From the NCBI GenBank assembly GCA_015064855.1, contig SVRK01000001.1, forward strand, positions 140,196 to 204,195: a DNA stretch of 64,000 nucleotides, read 5' to 3'. The notes beneath the pieces were generated by a model, which was not told the origin of the DNA, did not search any database, and was given only the letters and a program-made list of their open reading frames with translations. This DNA is from Oscillospiraceae bacterium. GTDB taxonomy: Bacteria; Bacillota; Clostridia; Oscillospirales; CAG-272. The position numbers and the translations under genes were made by a program. Below, piece after piece: positions 35,468 to 43,682 of the stretch; within the stretch, counting starts at the first letter, position 1, and each line of letters opens with the position of its first letter.

Positions 35468-36601
35468 TTAAATCATTTTTCCTTTTGCAAGATAAAATGG
35501 CAAGCTTTCGTCACCCGAAAGAACCTTATTATCCCTTATAACAACATTTTTATCAGCAATTACACAGTTAAGAACAACGTTTTCTCCCGTATATGTGTCC
35601 TGGAATAGTATGGAATTTTTAACCTTTGTTCCCTTACCTATTTTCGTTCCACGGAAAAGGATAGAATTTTCAACCTCGCCAAGAATTTCACAACCATCAG
35701 CAATCAAGGAATTAGCAACCTTGGCATCCGGACTATAATATGTAGGAGCTGAGTTTCTAACCTTTGTATAAATTGGTCTGTCCTTCACTCCAAAGAGCTG
35801 GTTTCTAACATTCTTATCCTTAATGAGCTCCATACTGGACGCATAATAATCTTGCGAGGATGTAATACATGCAAAATAACCGTCGTATCTATAAGTTCTA
35901 AAGGATTTTCTTGTTAAGCTACGCAAAATTATATCCTTTGTCAAGCTTGTATAGTTATGAGCAATTGAATCCTCAACAATTTCTTGAAGATATTGTCTTG
36001 TCATAACAATGATATTAAGGTTTATATCAGCCTCTCCCTCAAAATTAGTTGGATAAGCTTGAACATCAATAATTCTTCCTTCACTATCAGAATCTACTAA
36101 AACGTTAATTTTAGCTTGTTCCTTTGTTAAATTAACCTTTTTAACCGCCATAGTTAGATCAGAATCATTTGCTTTATGATATTTTATCATATCGTTTAAA
36201 TCAATATTGCAAATAACATCACAGTCTGATAAAACAACATAATCATCTGTAATTTTACTAATAGCATAGTTAACGCTCTTAAGTGCCTCAAGACGTGTTG
36301 TATATAACTGATTAGAACTATTTGCAGTGGCTCTTATAAATGGTGGAAGAATCTTGATACCACCGCTTCTTCTAGCCAAATCCCAATCCTTACCTGAACC
36401 AATGTGGTCCATCAAGGATTGATAATTATAGTGTGTAATAACACTAACGTTGTTAATGTTGGAATTTACCATATTAGAAAGGGCAAAATCAATTAGTCTA
36501 TAACGGCAACCAAATGGAACGGATGCCATAGTTCTGTTTCTTGTTAATTCAGGAATGTTATTATCGTGAATGTTAGAAAAAATAATTCCAGCTGTTGACA
36601 T
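35468..36601 (-). CDS. glgD: ADP-glucose pyrophosphorylase regulatory subunit GlgD
   Basis: Partner of GlgC in the heteromeric glucose-1-phosphate adenylyltransferase of Bacillota. It keeps the fold (FGCRYRLIDFALSNMVNSNINNV, HIGSGKDWDL, left-handed beta-helix repeats at the C-terminus such as NSILFRGTKIGKGTKVKNSI) but has lost the catalytic GGxGxRL loop: the N-terminus reads TAGIIFSNIHDNNIPELTRNRTMASVPF. That loss is the usual GlgD pattern and marks it as non-catalytic. It is 377 residues, with 14 nt between it and glgC; AAGGGGG precedes the ATG. Confidence 0.95.
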   Translation of the reverse strand: MSTAGIIFSNIHDNNIPELTRNRTMASVPFGCRYRLIDFALSNMVNSNINNVSVITHYNYQSLMDHIGSGKDWDLARRSGGIKILPPFIRATANSSNQLYTTRLEALKSVNYAISKITDDYVVLSDCDVICNIDLNDMIKYHKANDSDLTMAVKKVNLTKEQAKINVLVDSDSEGRIIDVQAYPTNFEGEADINLNIIVMTRQYLQEIVEDSIAHNYTSLTKDIILRSLTRKSFRTYRYDGYFACITSSQDYYASSMELIKDKNVRNQLFGVKDRPIYTKVRNSAPTYYSPDAKVANSLIADGCEILGEVENSILFRGTKIGKGTKVKNSILFQDTYTGENVVLNCVIADKNVVIRDNKVLSGDESLPFYLAKGKMI

Positions 36602-36615
36602 ATTTTGTTTCCCCC

Positions 36616-37830
36616 TTACTCTTCAATACTTGAAACGCCTTCAAAGGCATCACTATTTATCATTGCTTCTGAATCAATAACCACATTTGGCTCAATGCAA
36701 AGTCCGCCACCAACAACTGCTATTCCTTTAGCGGTTTCTCTGTCTTCTCCTACTTTTGCATTTTCAGAAATTATGCTATTGCTATCAATAATTGAATAAT
36801 TTACAGTAGCACCCGCTTTAATAACAGTACCACTCATAATTACAGAATCCTTAACACTAGCGCCTTTTTCAATGATAACGTTTCCGGAAAGAACACTATG
36901 CTCAACCGTTCCGTAAATTTCGCATCCTTCAGAAATTATAGAATCCGAAACGTTAGCGTTTTCACCTATAAAATGAGGTGGTGCAGCATAGTTTCTTGAG
37001 AATATTCTCCATTTTTTATCGTGAACGTTAAATCCAGGATTTTCTCCTAAAAGGTCCATGTTAGCTTCCCATAGGCTACTAATAGTTCCAACGTCCTTCC
37101 AATAACCCTCAAATGGGAAGGTATACATCTTCATACCATCGCCAAGCATATTAGGAATAATGTTTTTACCAAAGTCGTTGCTTGAACCGGGTGTATTTTC
37201 ATCGTCAATCAAGTACTTCTCAAGAACCTTTGCATTAAATATGTAAATACCCATAGAAGCCTTTGTACTAACAGGCTTCTTTGGTTTTTCTTGGAACTCA
37301 GTAATTCTTCCTGTTTCATCGGTTACCATAATACCGAATCTGCTTGCCTCAGATAATGGAACCTCAAGAACCGCAATGGTACAATCAGCACCAGAGCTTT
37401 TGTGTGATTGAAGCATAGCATTATAATCCATTTTATATATATGGTCACCCGAAAGTATAAGCACGTATTCGGGATTATATCTTTTTATAAAATTTAGATT
37501 TTGATAAATTGCGTTTGCAGTCCCTTTATACCAATCTGCGCCTTTTTTGCCTTGATATGGTGGTAAAACCATAACACCGCCATTCATTCTGTCAAGATCC
37601 CAAGGCTGACCATTACCGATATATTCATTAAGTACGAGCGGTTGGTATTGGGTTAGAACACCAACAGTAAAAATACCGGAGTTTACGCAGTTAGACATTG
37701 GGAAGTCAATAATTCTATATTTACCGCCAAACGTAACTGCTGGCTTTGCAGTTTTTTCAGTTAAAGCATAAAGTCTGCTTCCTTGTCCGCCTGCCAATAG
37801 CATTGCAACGCATTCTTTTTTCTTGAACAT
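36616..37830 (-). CDS. glgC: Glucose-1-phosphate adenylyltransferase, catalytic subunit
   Basis: Makes ADP-glucose, the committed step of glycogen synthesis. The catalytic loop [23 protein letters not shown] is complete, then [20 protein letters not shown], the glucose-1-phosphate region [26 protein letters not shown], and [17 protein letters not shown]-terminal left-handed beta helix follows, for 404 residues. AAGGAG precedes the ATG, 1 nt after glgB. Together with GlgD it is expected to form the active heteromer. Confidence 0.97.
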   Translation of the reverse strand: MFKKKECVAMLLAGGQGSRLYALTEKTAKPAVTFGGKYRIIDFPMSNCVNSGIFTVGVLTQYQPLVLNEYIGNGQPWDLDRMNGGVMVLPPYQGKKGADWYKGTANAIYQNLNFIKRYNPEYVLILSGDHIYKMDYNAMLQSHKSSGADCTIAVLEVPLSEASRFGIMVTDETGRITEFQEKPKKPVSTKASMGIYIFNAKVLEKYLIDDENTPGSSNDFGKNIIPNMLGDGMKMYTFPFEGYWKDVGTISSLWEANMDLLGENPGFNVHDKKWRIFSRNYAAPPHFIGENANVSDSIISEGCEIYGTVEHSVLSGNVIIEKGASVKDSVIMSGTVIKAGATVNYSIIDSNSIISENAKVGEDRETAKGIAVVGGGLCIEPNVVIDSEAMINSDAFEGVSSIEE

Positions 37831-37831
37831 A

Positions 37832-39787
37832 CTATACTCTCCTTACCATTCCGTCTTTCTTGCGTAATATAACTGCACCATTTGACGGAAGATTTATATT
37901 AAAATAATTTTGTTTTTCGCCAGATTGTTCTTCATATTGTGATGTTTTTATATTTTTGCCGTTTATAATTCCTTTTCCGCCATAACAAAACTCGTCAGTA
38001 TTGAAAATCTCTTCATATTTTCCTGACTTGTTTACTTTAACCGTGTAATTTTCACGTGTTACAGGAGAAAAATTAACAACAATTATTATTTCTGATTTAT
38101 CAATTGCTTTTCGTTTGAAAGAAATTATATTCCAGTTACTCTCGTTTGGTTCAATCCACTCATAGCCATCCCATGAGTTGTCAATTTCCCATAGTTGCTT
38201 GTTTGCTAAATAAAAATTATTTAGCGAAGCAATAAAATCTTGCATTTCTTTATGACGAGGAAAATCAAGCATGAACCACTCTAGCTGATTTTTATAATCC
38301 CATTCTCTAAACTGAGCAAATTCTGTTCCCATAAACGTCATTTTTTTGCCCGGCATTGACATCATATACGTCATAAATGCACGCATAAGTGAAAACTTAT
38401 CATCATAGTTTCCGTACATTTTGTCGATTAATGATTTTTTGCCGTGAACAACCTCGTCGTGAGAAATTGGATATATATAATTCTCATTAAAGGCATACAT
38501 CATCGGGAATGTAAGCTTGTCATGCTTGTATTTTCTGTAAACAGGGTCAGACTCAACATATTCAAACATATCGTTTGCCCAACCCATATTCCATTTGTAG
38601 TTAAATCCAAGCCCACCTTGACTAACAGGCTTTGTAATCATTGGCCAGTCGGTTGACTCCTCAGCAATCATCAGAGCATCCTCAAACTCCGCAAAAACCG
38701 CAGAATTTAGTTTTTTAAGGAAAGCTATTGCTTCTTTGTTTTTATTTTCACCTTCCTCATTCGGTACCCATTCGCCCGGATCTCTATCAAAGTCAAGATA
38801 AAGCATTGATGCAACGGCGTCAACTCTTAATCCATCTATATGGTACTTTCTAAACCAAAACAGTGCATTGGAAACCAAAAACGACTGTATCTCTTCTCTG
38901 CCGAGGTCAAAGAAACGAGTTCCCCAAACCTTATGCTCCATTCTGTCATATCCTTGATATTCATATAAGGGCTGTCCGTCAAACTCATATAGTCCATGAG
39001 CATCTTTGGGAAAGTGCGCCGGAACCCAGTCTAAAATAACCCCTATCCCTGACTCATGTAGCTTATTAACAAAATACATAAAATCACAAGGATTACCAAA
39101 TCTTGACGTTGGTGAATAGTAGCCAGTTATTTGATATCCCCACGATCCATCGTATGGATGTTCCATAATAGGCATAAGCTCTACATGTGTATATCCCATT
39201 TTTTTCAAATACGGCGTTAAAATATCAGCTATTTCTCTATAGTTAAGATAATTTGCTCCACCAAAATTTGAATCGCCGTTTTTGGTTCTCCACGAACCTA
39301 AACTCATTTCATAAATATTTATTGGCGTAGAGTTATAATATTTTTTAGTTCTGTTTTTTAAAAGTGATGTTTTATATTTAAACCAATTTTCATCACTCCA
39401 AGAAAATCCATCAATATTGCTGACTATTGATGCAGTTTTTGTAAGAGATTCAGAGTGGAAGGCATATGGGTCTGCTTTGTAGTAGCAATTACCTCTATTC
39501 CATATTTTGTACTTGTAGCATTTACCAATTAAGGATTCGTTTGAAGAAAATAGTAATTCCCATATTCCTGAATCGAGATTTTTCTTCATTTGAAGTCCGT
39601 TATCCCAAGATGTAAAATCCGAAACAAGCATAACACTATCTGCGTTTGGTGCCCACACTCTAAACGAATATTCATAAATATTGTCCCTTATCGTTTCGTG
39701 GCAACCTAGATATTCGTAAGCATAAAAATTAGTGCCTTGGTGAAAATAATACGCAGCTAAATCTGTGTTTTTTACTTTTTCTTCCAT
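37832..39787 (-). CDS. glgB: 1,4-alpha-glucan branching enzyme
   Basis: Introduces alpha-1,6 branches into glycogen. It has an N-terminal CBM48-like beta domain ([17 protein letters not shown]), then the GH13 barrel with region [15 protein letters not shown], region [16 protein letters not shown] (nucleophile Asp), region [11 protein letters not shown] (acid Glu) and region [14 protein letters not shown], plus [17 protein letters not shown]-terminal all-beta domain ends the protein. An in-frame ATG lies at 39808 without a ribosome site; GGAAGAG precedes the ATG at 39787 (651 residues), the preferred start. It is the first gene of the glycogen operon, behind the promoter at 39819-39847. Confidence 0.96.
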   Translation of the reverse strand: MEEKVKNTDLAAYYFHQGTNFYAYEYLGCHETIRDNIYEYSFRVWAPNADSVMLVSDFTSWDNGLQMKKNLDSGIWELLFSSNESLIGKCYKYKIWNRGNCYYKADPYAFHSESLTKTASIVSNIDGFSWSDENWFKYKTSLLKNRTKKYYNSTPINIYEMSLGSWRTKNGDSNFGGANYLNYREIADILTPYLKKMGYTHVELMPIMEHPYDGSWGYQITGYYSPTSRFGNPCDFMYFVNKLHESGIGVILDWVPAHFPKDAHGLYEFDGQPLYEYQGYDRMEHKVWGTRFFDLGREEIQSFLVSNALFWFRKYHIDGLRVDAVASMLYLDFDRDPGEWVPNEEGENKNKEAIAFLKKLNSAVFAEFEDALMIAEESTDWPMITKPVSQGGLGFNYKWNMGWANDMFEYVESDPVYRKYKHDKLTFPMMYAFNENYIYPISHDEVVHGKKSLIDKMYGNYDDKFSLMRAFMTYMMSMPGKKMTFMGTEFAQFREWDYKNQLEWFMLDFPRHKEMQDFIASLNNFYLANKQLWEIDNSWDGYEWIEPNESNWNIISFKRKAIDKSEIIIVVNFSPVTRENYTVKVNKSGKYEEIFNTDEFCYGGKGIINGKNIKTSQYEEQSGEKQNYFNINLPSNGAVILRKKDGMVRRV

Positions 39788-39818
39788 TTTCTCTCTTCCT
39801 TTACTCATTACTAATTAT

Positions 39819-39847
39819 ATTATATTATTATTTTAACCATAATTCAA
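39819..39847 (-). promoter_or_regulatory. Predicted sigma-A promoter of the glycogen operon
   Basis: Minus strand TTGAAT (39842-39847), 17-nt spacer, TATAAT (39819-39824). No cre-like catabolite site was recognised around it. Confidence 0.65.
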
Positions 39848-39918
39848 GTGGTAAGATAACTAAAATTTAAAAAATTATTAACAAATTTTTATTTTTTTAT
39901 ACAAAGTTCGCGCAAAAA

Positions 39919-39947
39919 AGGAATGAGCCAACTAATCCTCATTCCTT
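39919..39947 (-). terminator. Intrinsic terminator overlapping the end of the GNAT gene
   Basis: Stem AAGGAATGAG / CTCATTCCTT with a 9-nt loop that contains the stop codon (39932-39934), followed on the minus strand by TTTTG. The last codons form one arm. Confidence 0.75.
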
Positions 39948-40519
39948 CTCTGATGATATTCTCTTTTCAGTATGGAAGATATTCCTATAGTCTTATATCT
40001 TCCTTTAACCAACATAGCCTCTCTTTGATAGCCTTCAAACTTCATACCAACCTTTTGCATAACTGCAAGACTAGCATCATTACCATAAATAAATTTAGCC
40101 TCTATTCTGTTAGCTTGAAGCTCATCAAAAGCAAACTCTATTATTTTTTCAACAGCTTCAGTTGCGATCCCCATCCCCCAATATGACGGATTTATTACAT
40201 ACCCAATTTCAACAACGTTATTTTCTTCATCAATTTTGGTAAATCCGCATGTGCCAATCATTTTGTCGTCTTCTTTATGTACAATAGCCCAATCATTATA
40301 TTCACCGGACTTATATTTAGATATAACAATCTCTATAAATTCTCTTGTATAGTCAAGTGACTCGTGCGGCTCCCATAAAAGATACTGCGATGTTTTAGGA
40401 TTGGAAGCATATTCGTGAACATCGTATAAATCCGCTCTTTTTAAAGCTCTAAAAACAAGGCGTTTTGTTTCAAGAGTTGGTATATAGGAAAAGAGCTTTG
40501 ATAAAAAATTAATTTTCAT
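39932..40519 (-). CDS. GNAT-family N-acetyltransferase (RimJ/RimL-like)
   Basis: Acetyl-CoA-dependent acetyltransferase of the ribosomal-protein-acetylating subtype, to judge from the LETKRLVFRALKRADLYDVHEYA start, the WAIVHKEDDKMIGTCGF strand, EIGYVINPSYWGMGIATEAV (the acetyl-CoA pyrophosphate loop, GxGxA form GMGIAT) and NDASLAVMQKVGMKFEG. It is 195 residues and cytoplasmic. GGAG precedes the ATG. It is monocistronic, with a consensus promoter divergent from proC. The substrate cannot be told from sequence. Confidence 0.9.
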   Translation of the reverse strand: MKINFLSKLFSYIPTLETKRLVFRALKRADLYDVHEYASNPKTSQYLLWEPHESLDYTREFIEIVISKYKSGEYNDWAIVHKEDDKMIGTCGFTKIDEENNVVEIGYVINPSYWGMGIATEAVEKIIEFAFDELQANRIEAKFIYGNDASLAVMQKVGMKFEGYQREAMLVKGRYKTIGISSILKREYHQRRNED

Positions 40520-40549
40520 TTTTAACTCCGTTTTAAGATTACAAACAAG

Positions 40550-40578
40550 ATTATATAATATTGAAAAAGAATAGTCAA
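40550..40578 (-). promoter_or_regulatory. Predicted sigma-A promoter of the GNAT gene
   Basis: Minus strand TTGACT (40573-40578), 17-nt spacer, TATAAT (40550-40555). It diverges from the proC promoter, with 32 nt between the two -35 boxes. Confidence 0.8.
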
Positions 40579-40610
40579 CATATTTTTTTAAAATAATAAT
40601 TTTTTAACTA

Positions 40611-40639
40611 TTGAATTGATTAAAAAACTATGCTACAAT
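40611..40639 (+). promoter_or_regulatory. Predicted sigma-A promoter of proC
   Basis: Plus strand TTGAAT (40611-40616), 17-nt spacer ending TGC (extended -10), TACAAT (40634-40639). The start should fall near 40646, which places the ATG at 40644 at or before the transcript start and supports the TTG start at 40674. Confidence 0.75.
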
Positions 40640-40673
40640 TAGTATGAATTTTAAAACAAATGGAGATCTTAAA

Positions 40674-41474
40674 TTGAAAAAAATTTTATTTATAGGTGCT
40701 GGAAATATGGCGAGTGCCATTGCAAACGGCCTTTCTAAAGCAAATATTGTTGATAATGAAAATATAATTTTATTCGATAAAAACGCAGAACAATATTCAA
40801 AGTTCAATGCTTCTTTTTCACACGCGAATGATATTAACGAGGGTATTAATTCTTCTGATTATATATTTTTATCCGTTAAGCCTCAAAATGTTAAAGAGGT
40901 GCTTTCTGACATTAATATTGGCACGGAAGGAAAAGTATTTATTTCGATTTGTGCAGGTATAACAATTAATTCCATTGAAAAAAGCTTGCATAACGCTAAA
41001 ATTATTCGTGCAATGCCAAATACCCCACTGTTAATAGGTCAAGGCGTTACCGCACTTTGCAAAAATGCAAACGTAACAGAGGAAGAATTTGCATTTGTAA
41101 AAAGCATATTCTCTTCTTGTGGTATAATAACCGAAATTGATGAAAAGGATATCAACGCATTAACTGCAATCACATCCAGCTCACCTGCATATGTATACAC
41201 TTTTATTAAAGGATTACTTGATGGTGCAAAGCAATTAAATTTCAATTATGAAAACACACTTGAATTAGTTTGTAAAACACTTATCGGCTCTGCTAATATG
41301 GTTTTATCCAGCGATAAAACCATTGATGAGCAAATTCGCATGGTAAAATCTCCCAACGGAACGACAGAAAAAGCACTAAACGTTCTTGATGAAAACAATT
41401 TCACACAAATAATAGCTGATGCTATGAAAGCGTGCGAAAATAGAGCTTTTGAGCTTGCAGAGCTCAATAAATAA
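40674..41474 (+). CDS. proC: Pyrroline-5-carboxylate reductase
   Basis: Last step of proline synthesis, reducing P5C with NAD(P)H. The dinucleotide-binding N-terminus reads LFIGAGNMASAIANGL, followed by YIFLSVKPQNVKEVL, ISICAGITI, IIRAMPNTPLLIGQGVTAL and the C-terminal substrate region SSSPAYVYTFIKGLLDGA...MVKSPNGTTEKALN (usually SPGGTT; here PNGTT). An ATG at 40644 is in frame but sits at the transcript start; GGAG lies 8 nt before TTG 40674, giving 266 residues. It is followed after 9 nt by a DUF624 gene. Confidence 0.95.
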   Translation: MKKILFIGAGNMASAIANGLSKANIVDNENIILFDKNAEQYSKFNASFSHANDINEGINSSDYIFLSVKPQNVKEVLSDINIGTEGKVFISICAGITINSIEKSLHNAKIIRAMPNTPLLIGQGVTALCKNANVTEEEFAFVKSIFSSCGIITEIDEKDINALTAITSSSPAYVYTFIKGLLDGAKQLNFNYENTLELVCKTLIGSANMVLSSDKTIDEQIRMVKSPNGTTEKALNVLDENNFTQIIADAMKACENRAFELAELNK

Positions 41475-41483
41475 GGAGATTTT

Positions 41484-42509
41484 ATGAGTCAAAATGAAAA
41501 TAAAACCAATAAAAAACGATTTAACCTGTTCGATTGGTATTATCGTCAAGGTAAAGGCTCCGATAAAGCCGATATTAATGCTTTAAAATCGCCGAGTTTT
41601 CTAAATTTTTTCAAGCTCATTTGGTTTAAGCTTGGAAAATTATTAAGTGCTAATCTCATTTTTGTTTTTGGTAATTTCCCAATTTTCTTCTTTCTTTTAG
41701 GGGTTTCAGCTATTTTTGACAGACTTTCATATTCACCAGCCTCTACTGCTTGGGGACCATTTCAAAGTACACTAGCCGACTCAATAAACAATGCCGATTA
41801 TGCTTCCTCTGCCTTGATTGGCATTTATGGTATGCATAACGACACCTCGTACAGAAGTATACTCTCTATTGTACTTATTCTTCTCTCCTTCCTTACAATT
41901 TTCACCTGGGGCTTTACAAAGGTTGGAACAACTTATTTATATAGAAACATGATGAGTGGTGATGCCGTTTTTCCTCTTTCTGATTTCTTTTACGTTGTTA
42001 AAAGAAACAAACTACAATCCTTTGTAATTGGCGCTTTTGACTTTGTAATTTTAGCAATTCTTGGCTTTGGAATATATATGCTAATTCAAGATACAGCAAA
42101 TCCAATAAGTTTGCTGATGCTATTTTTGAATTTTGTAATGCTAATACTTTATATATTTATGCGACCTTATATCTATATAATGATATTTACATTTGATTTA
42201 AAAATCACGCAAATTATCAAAAATGCTATGTTTTTCACCATTTTAGGGATAAAGCGTAATCTTTTGATGTTGCTCGGTACTGCTCTTTTAATCGCTTTTA
42301 ATATCGGTTTACTCTTTATACCGCTTATGACGCCAATTGCAATGATTCTACCATTTGTTATTACATTTGCCTTGCTTGATTTTATGGGTGTTTATGTAGC
42401 ATATCCAAATATAATAAAGTATATGATGGATGAAAAGGACGCTAAAAGAGTAATTGAAAGACTACCTATCGAGGATGACGAAGACGTTGAAAAAATAATT
42501 CAAGAATAA
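41484..42509 (+). CDS. DUF624 (YesL-like) integral membrane protein
   Basis: Predicted polytopic membrane protein of 341 residues. About six hydrophobic segments are visible (around residues 54-80, 126-150, 177-200, 208-240, 258-282, 284-310). TWGFTKVGTTYLYRNMMSG after the second segment, followed by a charged stretch VVKRNKLQ, is the DUF624 pattern. The N-terminus is basic and cytosolic (FNLFDWYYRQGKGSDKAD), and the C-terminus is acidic. Many DUF624 genes lie beside sugar transporters; here it follows proC and precedes a bidirectional terminator, so no such link is seen. AAGGAG precedes the ATG. Function unknown. Confidence 0.85.
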   Translation: MSQNENKTNKKRFNLFDWYYRQGKGSDKADINALKSPSFLNFFKLIWFKLGKLLSANLIFVFGNFPIFFFLLGVSAIFDRLSYSPASTAWGPFQSTLADSINNADYASSALIGIYGMHNDTSYRSILSIVLILLSFLTIFTWGFTKVGTTYLYRNMMSGDAVFPLSDFFYVVKRNKLQSFVIGAFDFVILAILGFGIYMLIQDTANPISLLMLFLNFVMLILYIFMRPYIYIMIFTFDLKITQIIKNAMFFTILGIKRNLLMLLGTALLIAFNIGLLFIPLMTPIAMILPFVITFALLDFMGVYVAYPNIIKYMMDEKDAKRVIERLPIEDDEDVEKIIQE

Positions 42510-42510
42510 A

Positions 42511-42545
42511 AAAAAAGAATTCGGAATTTCCGAATTCTTTTTATT
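42511..42545. terminator. Bidirectional terminator between DUF624 gene and pdaA-like gene
   Basis: A near-perfect palindrome (AAAAAGAATTCGGAA / TTCCGAATTCTTTTT) sits between convergent genes, with T runs on both strands. Confidence 0.85.
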
Positions 42546-42565
42546 TGCAAAAGCTTACTTTACAT

Positions 42566-43339
42566 TTACTCGCACAATTCATCTAATGTTCCAAATCTAA
42601 ATCCCTGCGCTTTCAATTCTTTTATTACATTCTTTAAAATTTCCGCATTCGTTTTTGAAGTTGGATGAAGCAACATTACTTCACCGTTGTGAATATTTGA
42701 TAATATTTTATTAAAGGCATAATCGTTATTTGGTTGCTTACCATTGTCCCAGTCGGCATATGCGAAAGACCACATAACAGTTTTATAGCCTAATTCCTTC
42801 GCCCATTTTAAATTTTCTTCATTGAATTTTCCCTCAGGCGGTCTATAATATTTTGGCATTTTTACACCAAAAGTGTTATAGTAAAGCTCCTCTAATTTTG
42901 ATAGTTCGCTTGAAAATTCTTCTTTAGTGCTCATCTTGGTCATATCCTTATGCTTAAACGTATGATTTGCAACAATGTGACCGGAATCAATCATTTTTCT
43001 AACCAGATCTTCATTTTTTAAAATTAAATTATCTAGTATAAAAAATGCACCTTTAACATTTTCTTCGTTTAAAATTTCTACTATTTTTTTAACATTTCCG
43101 TTTTCGTATCCAGCATCAAAGGTTAAATAAATAACCTTTTCATCATCTTCTATTTTACTATATCTTTCATCACACCAATATAAATCATACTTTTTTACAT
43201 ATAATAATTCTTCTCCTAATGGAGGTTGAGTATGATTACTGGTTCTTTTGCAATACCAAGATACACTAGTTGCATTTACAGAATATATAAATAAAATTGA
43301 AAGCAAAAATAACGAAAGCAAGCCGTGAATTTTTTTCAA
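42566..43339 (-). CDS. PdaA-type polysaccharide deacetylase
   Basis: Secreted NodB-fold deacetylase of the family that makes muramic delta-lactam in spore cortex. An N-terminal hydrophobic segment (LLSLFLLSILFIYSVNA, about 6-24) is a signal peptide or anchor. Motifs are LTFDAGYENGN (Ala where classical NodB has the second Asp, a substitution typical of PdaA-like proteins), HTFKHKD (HxxxH metal ligands), YRPPEGKF, WSFAYADWDNG and MLLHPTSK. It is 257 residues. Its start is TTG, with GGTGAT upstream. It stands alone, away from spore genes; no sporulation-sigma promoter could be assigned. A role in vegetative peptidoglycan is possible. Confidence 0.88.
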   Translation of the reverse strand: MKKIHGLLSLFLLSILFIYSVNATSVSWYCKRTSNHTQPPLGEELLYVKKYDLYWCDERYSKIEDDEKVIYLTFDAGYENGNVKKIVEILNEENVKGAFFILDNLILKNEDLVRKMIDSGHIVANHTFKHKDMTKMSTKEEFSSELSKLEELYYNTFGVKMPKYYRPPEGKFNEENLKWAKELGYKTVMWSFAYADWDNGKQPNNDYAFNKILSNIHNGEVMLLHPTSKTNAEILKNVIKELKAQGFRFGTLDELCE

Positions 43340-43474
43340 ATTATCACCTCACCTTTGCAAAGATTATTATTTTCAATATTACAAATATTACTCATATTAA
43401 ATTTTGTTTAAAATACATTATTAATTCTGTTTATGCAAATAATGAAATTAGAAAAATAGAAAGGAAACACAAAA

Positions 43475-43645
43475 ATGAAAGATAAATGTTCAATTATAAA
43501 TATAGCAAAATATATGTTAATAGGTGCGGCTATTGGTTCTGTTGCAACAATGATTGTTGCAAGCAACTGTAATATAACAAAAAAATTAAAATGCGCAACT
43601 GAATGCGTTAGTGACAATGTTTCATCTTTATTTAAAATGGAATAA
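43475..43645 (+). CDS. Small membrane protein, 56 residues
   Basis: A short gene read by hand: MKDKCSIINIAKYMLIGAAI and onward to SSLFKME, 56 residues, with one predicted membrane segment (about 10-30, IAKYMLIGAAIGSVATMIVA). The C-terminal half is soluble and has three cysteines (CN, KC, EC), and there is one more in the N-terminus. AAAGGAAAC lies 8 nt before the ATG, and a 16-bp terminator begins at the stop codon. Ribosome site, complete frame and terminator together support a real gene. The shape resembles small YtxH-like membrane proteins, but I cannot assign a family. Confidence 0.7.
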   Translation: MKDKCSIINIAKYMLIGAAIGSVATMIVASNCNITKKLKCATECVSDNVSSLFKME

Positions 43646-43680
43646 AAAAAGAAAAGCGAGGCATCTCGCTTTTCTTTTTT
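43645..43680. terminator. Bidirectional terminator between small ORF and repeat lipoprotein
   Basis: Perfect 16-bp stem AAAAAAGAAAAGCGAG / CTCGCTTTTCTTTTTT with a 4-nt loop, between two convergent genes and touching the stop codon of one. Confidence 0.92.
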
Positions 43681-43682
43681 AA

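Noticed and set aside
42566..43339. Inactive deacetylase because motif 1 lacks the second Asp (TFDAG)
   Set aside because: PdaA-type enzymes commonly lack that Asp, and all other motifs are intact, so this is not evidence of inactivation.
43340..43474. Sporulation sigma (SigG-like) promoter before the PdaA-like gene
   Set aside because: Several loose matches in AT-rich DNA but none with a convincing pair of boxes and spacing.
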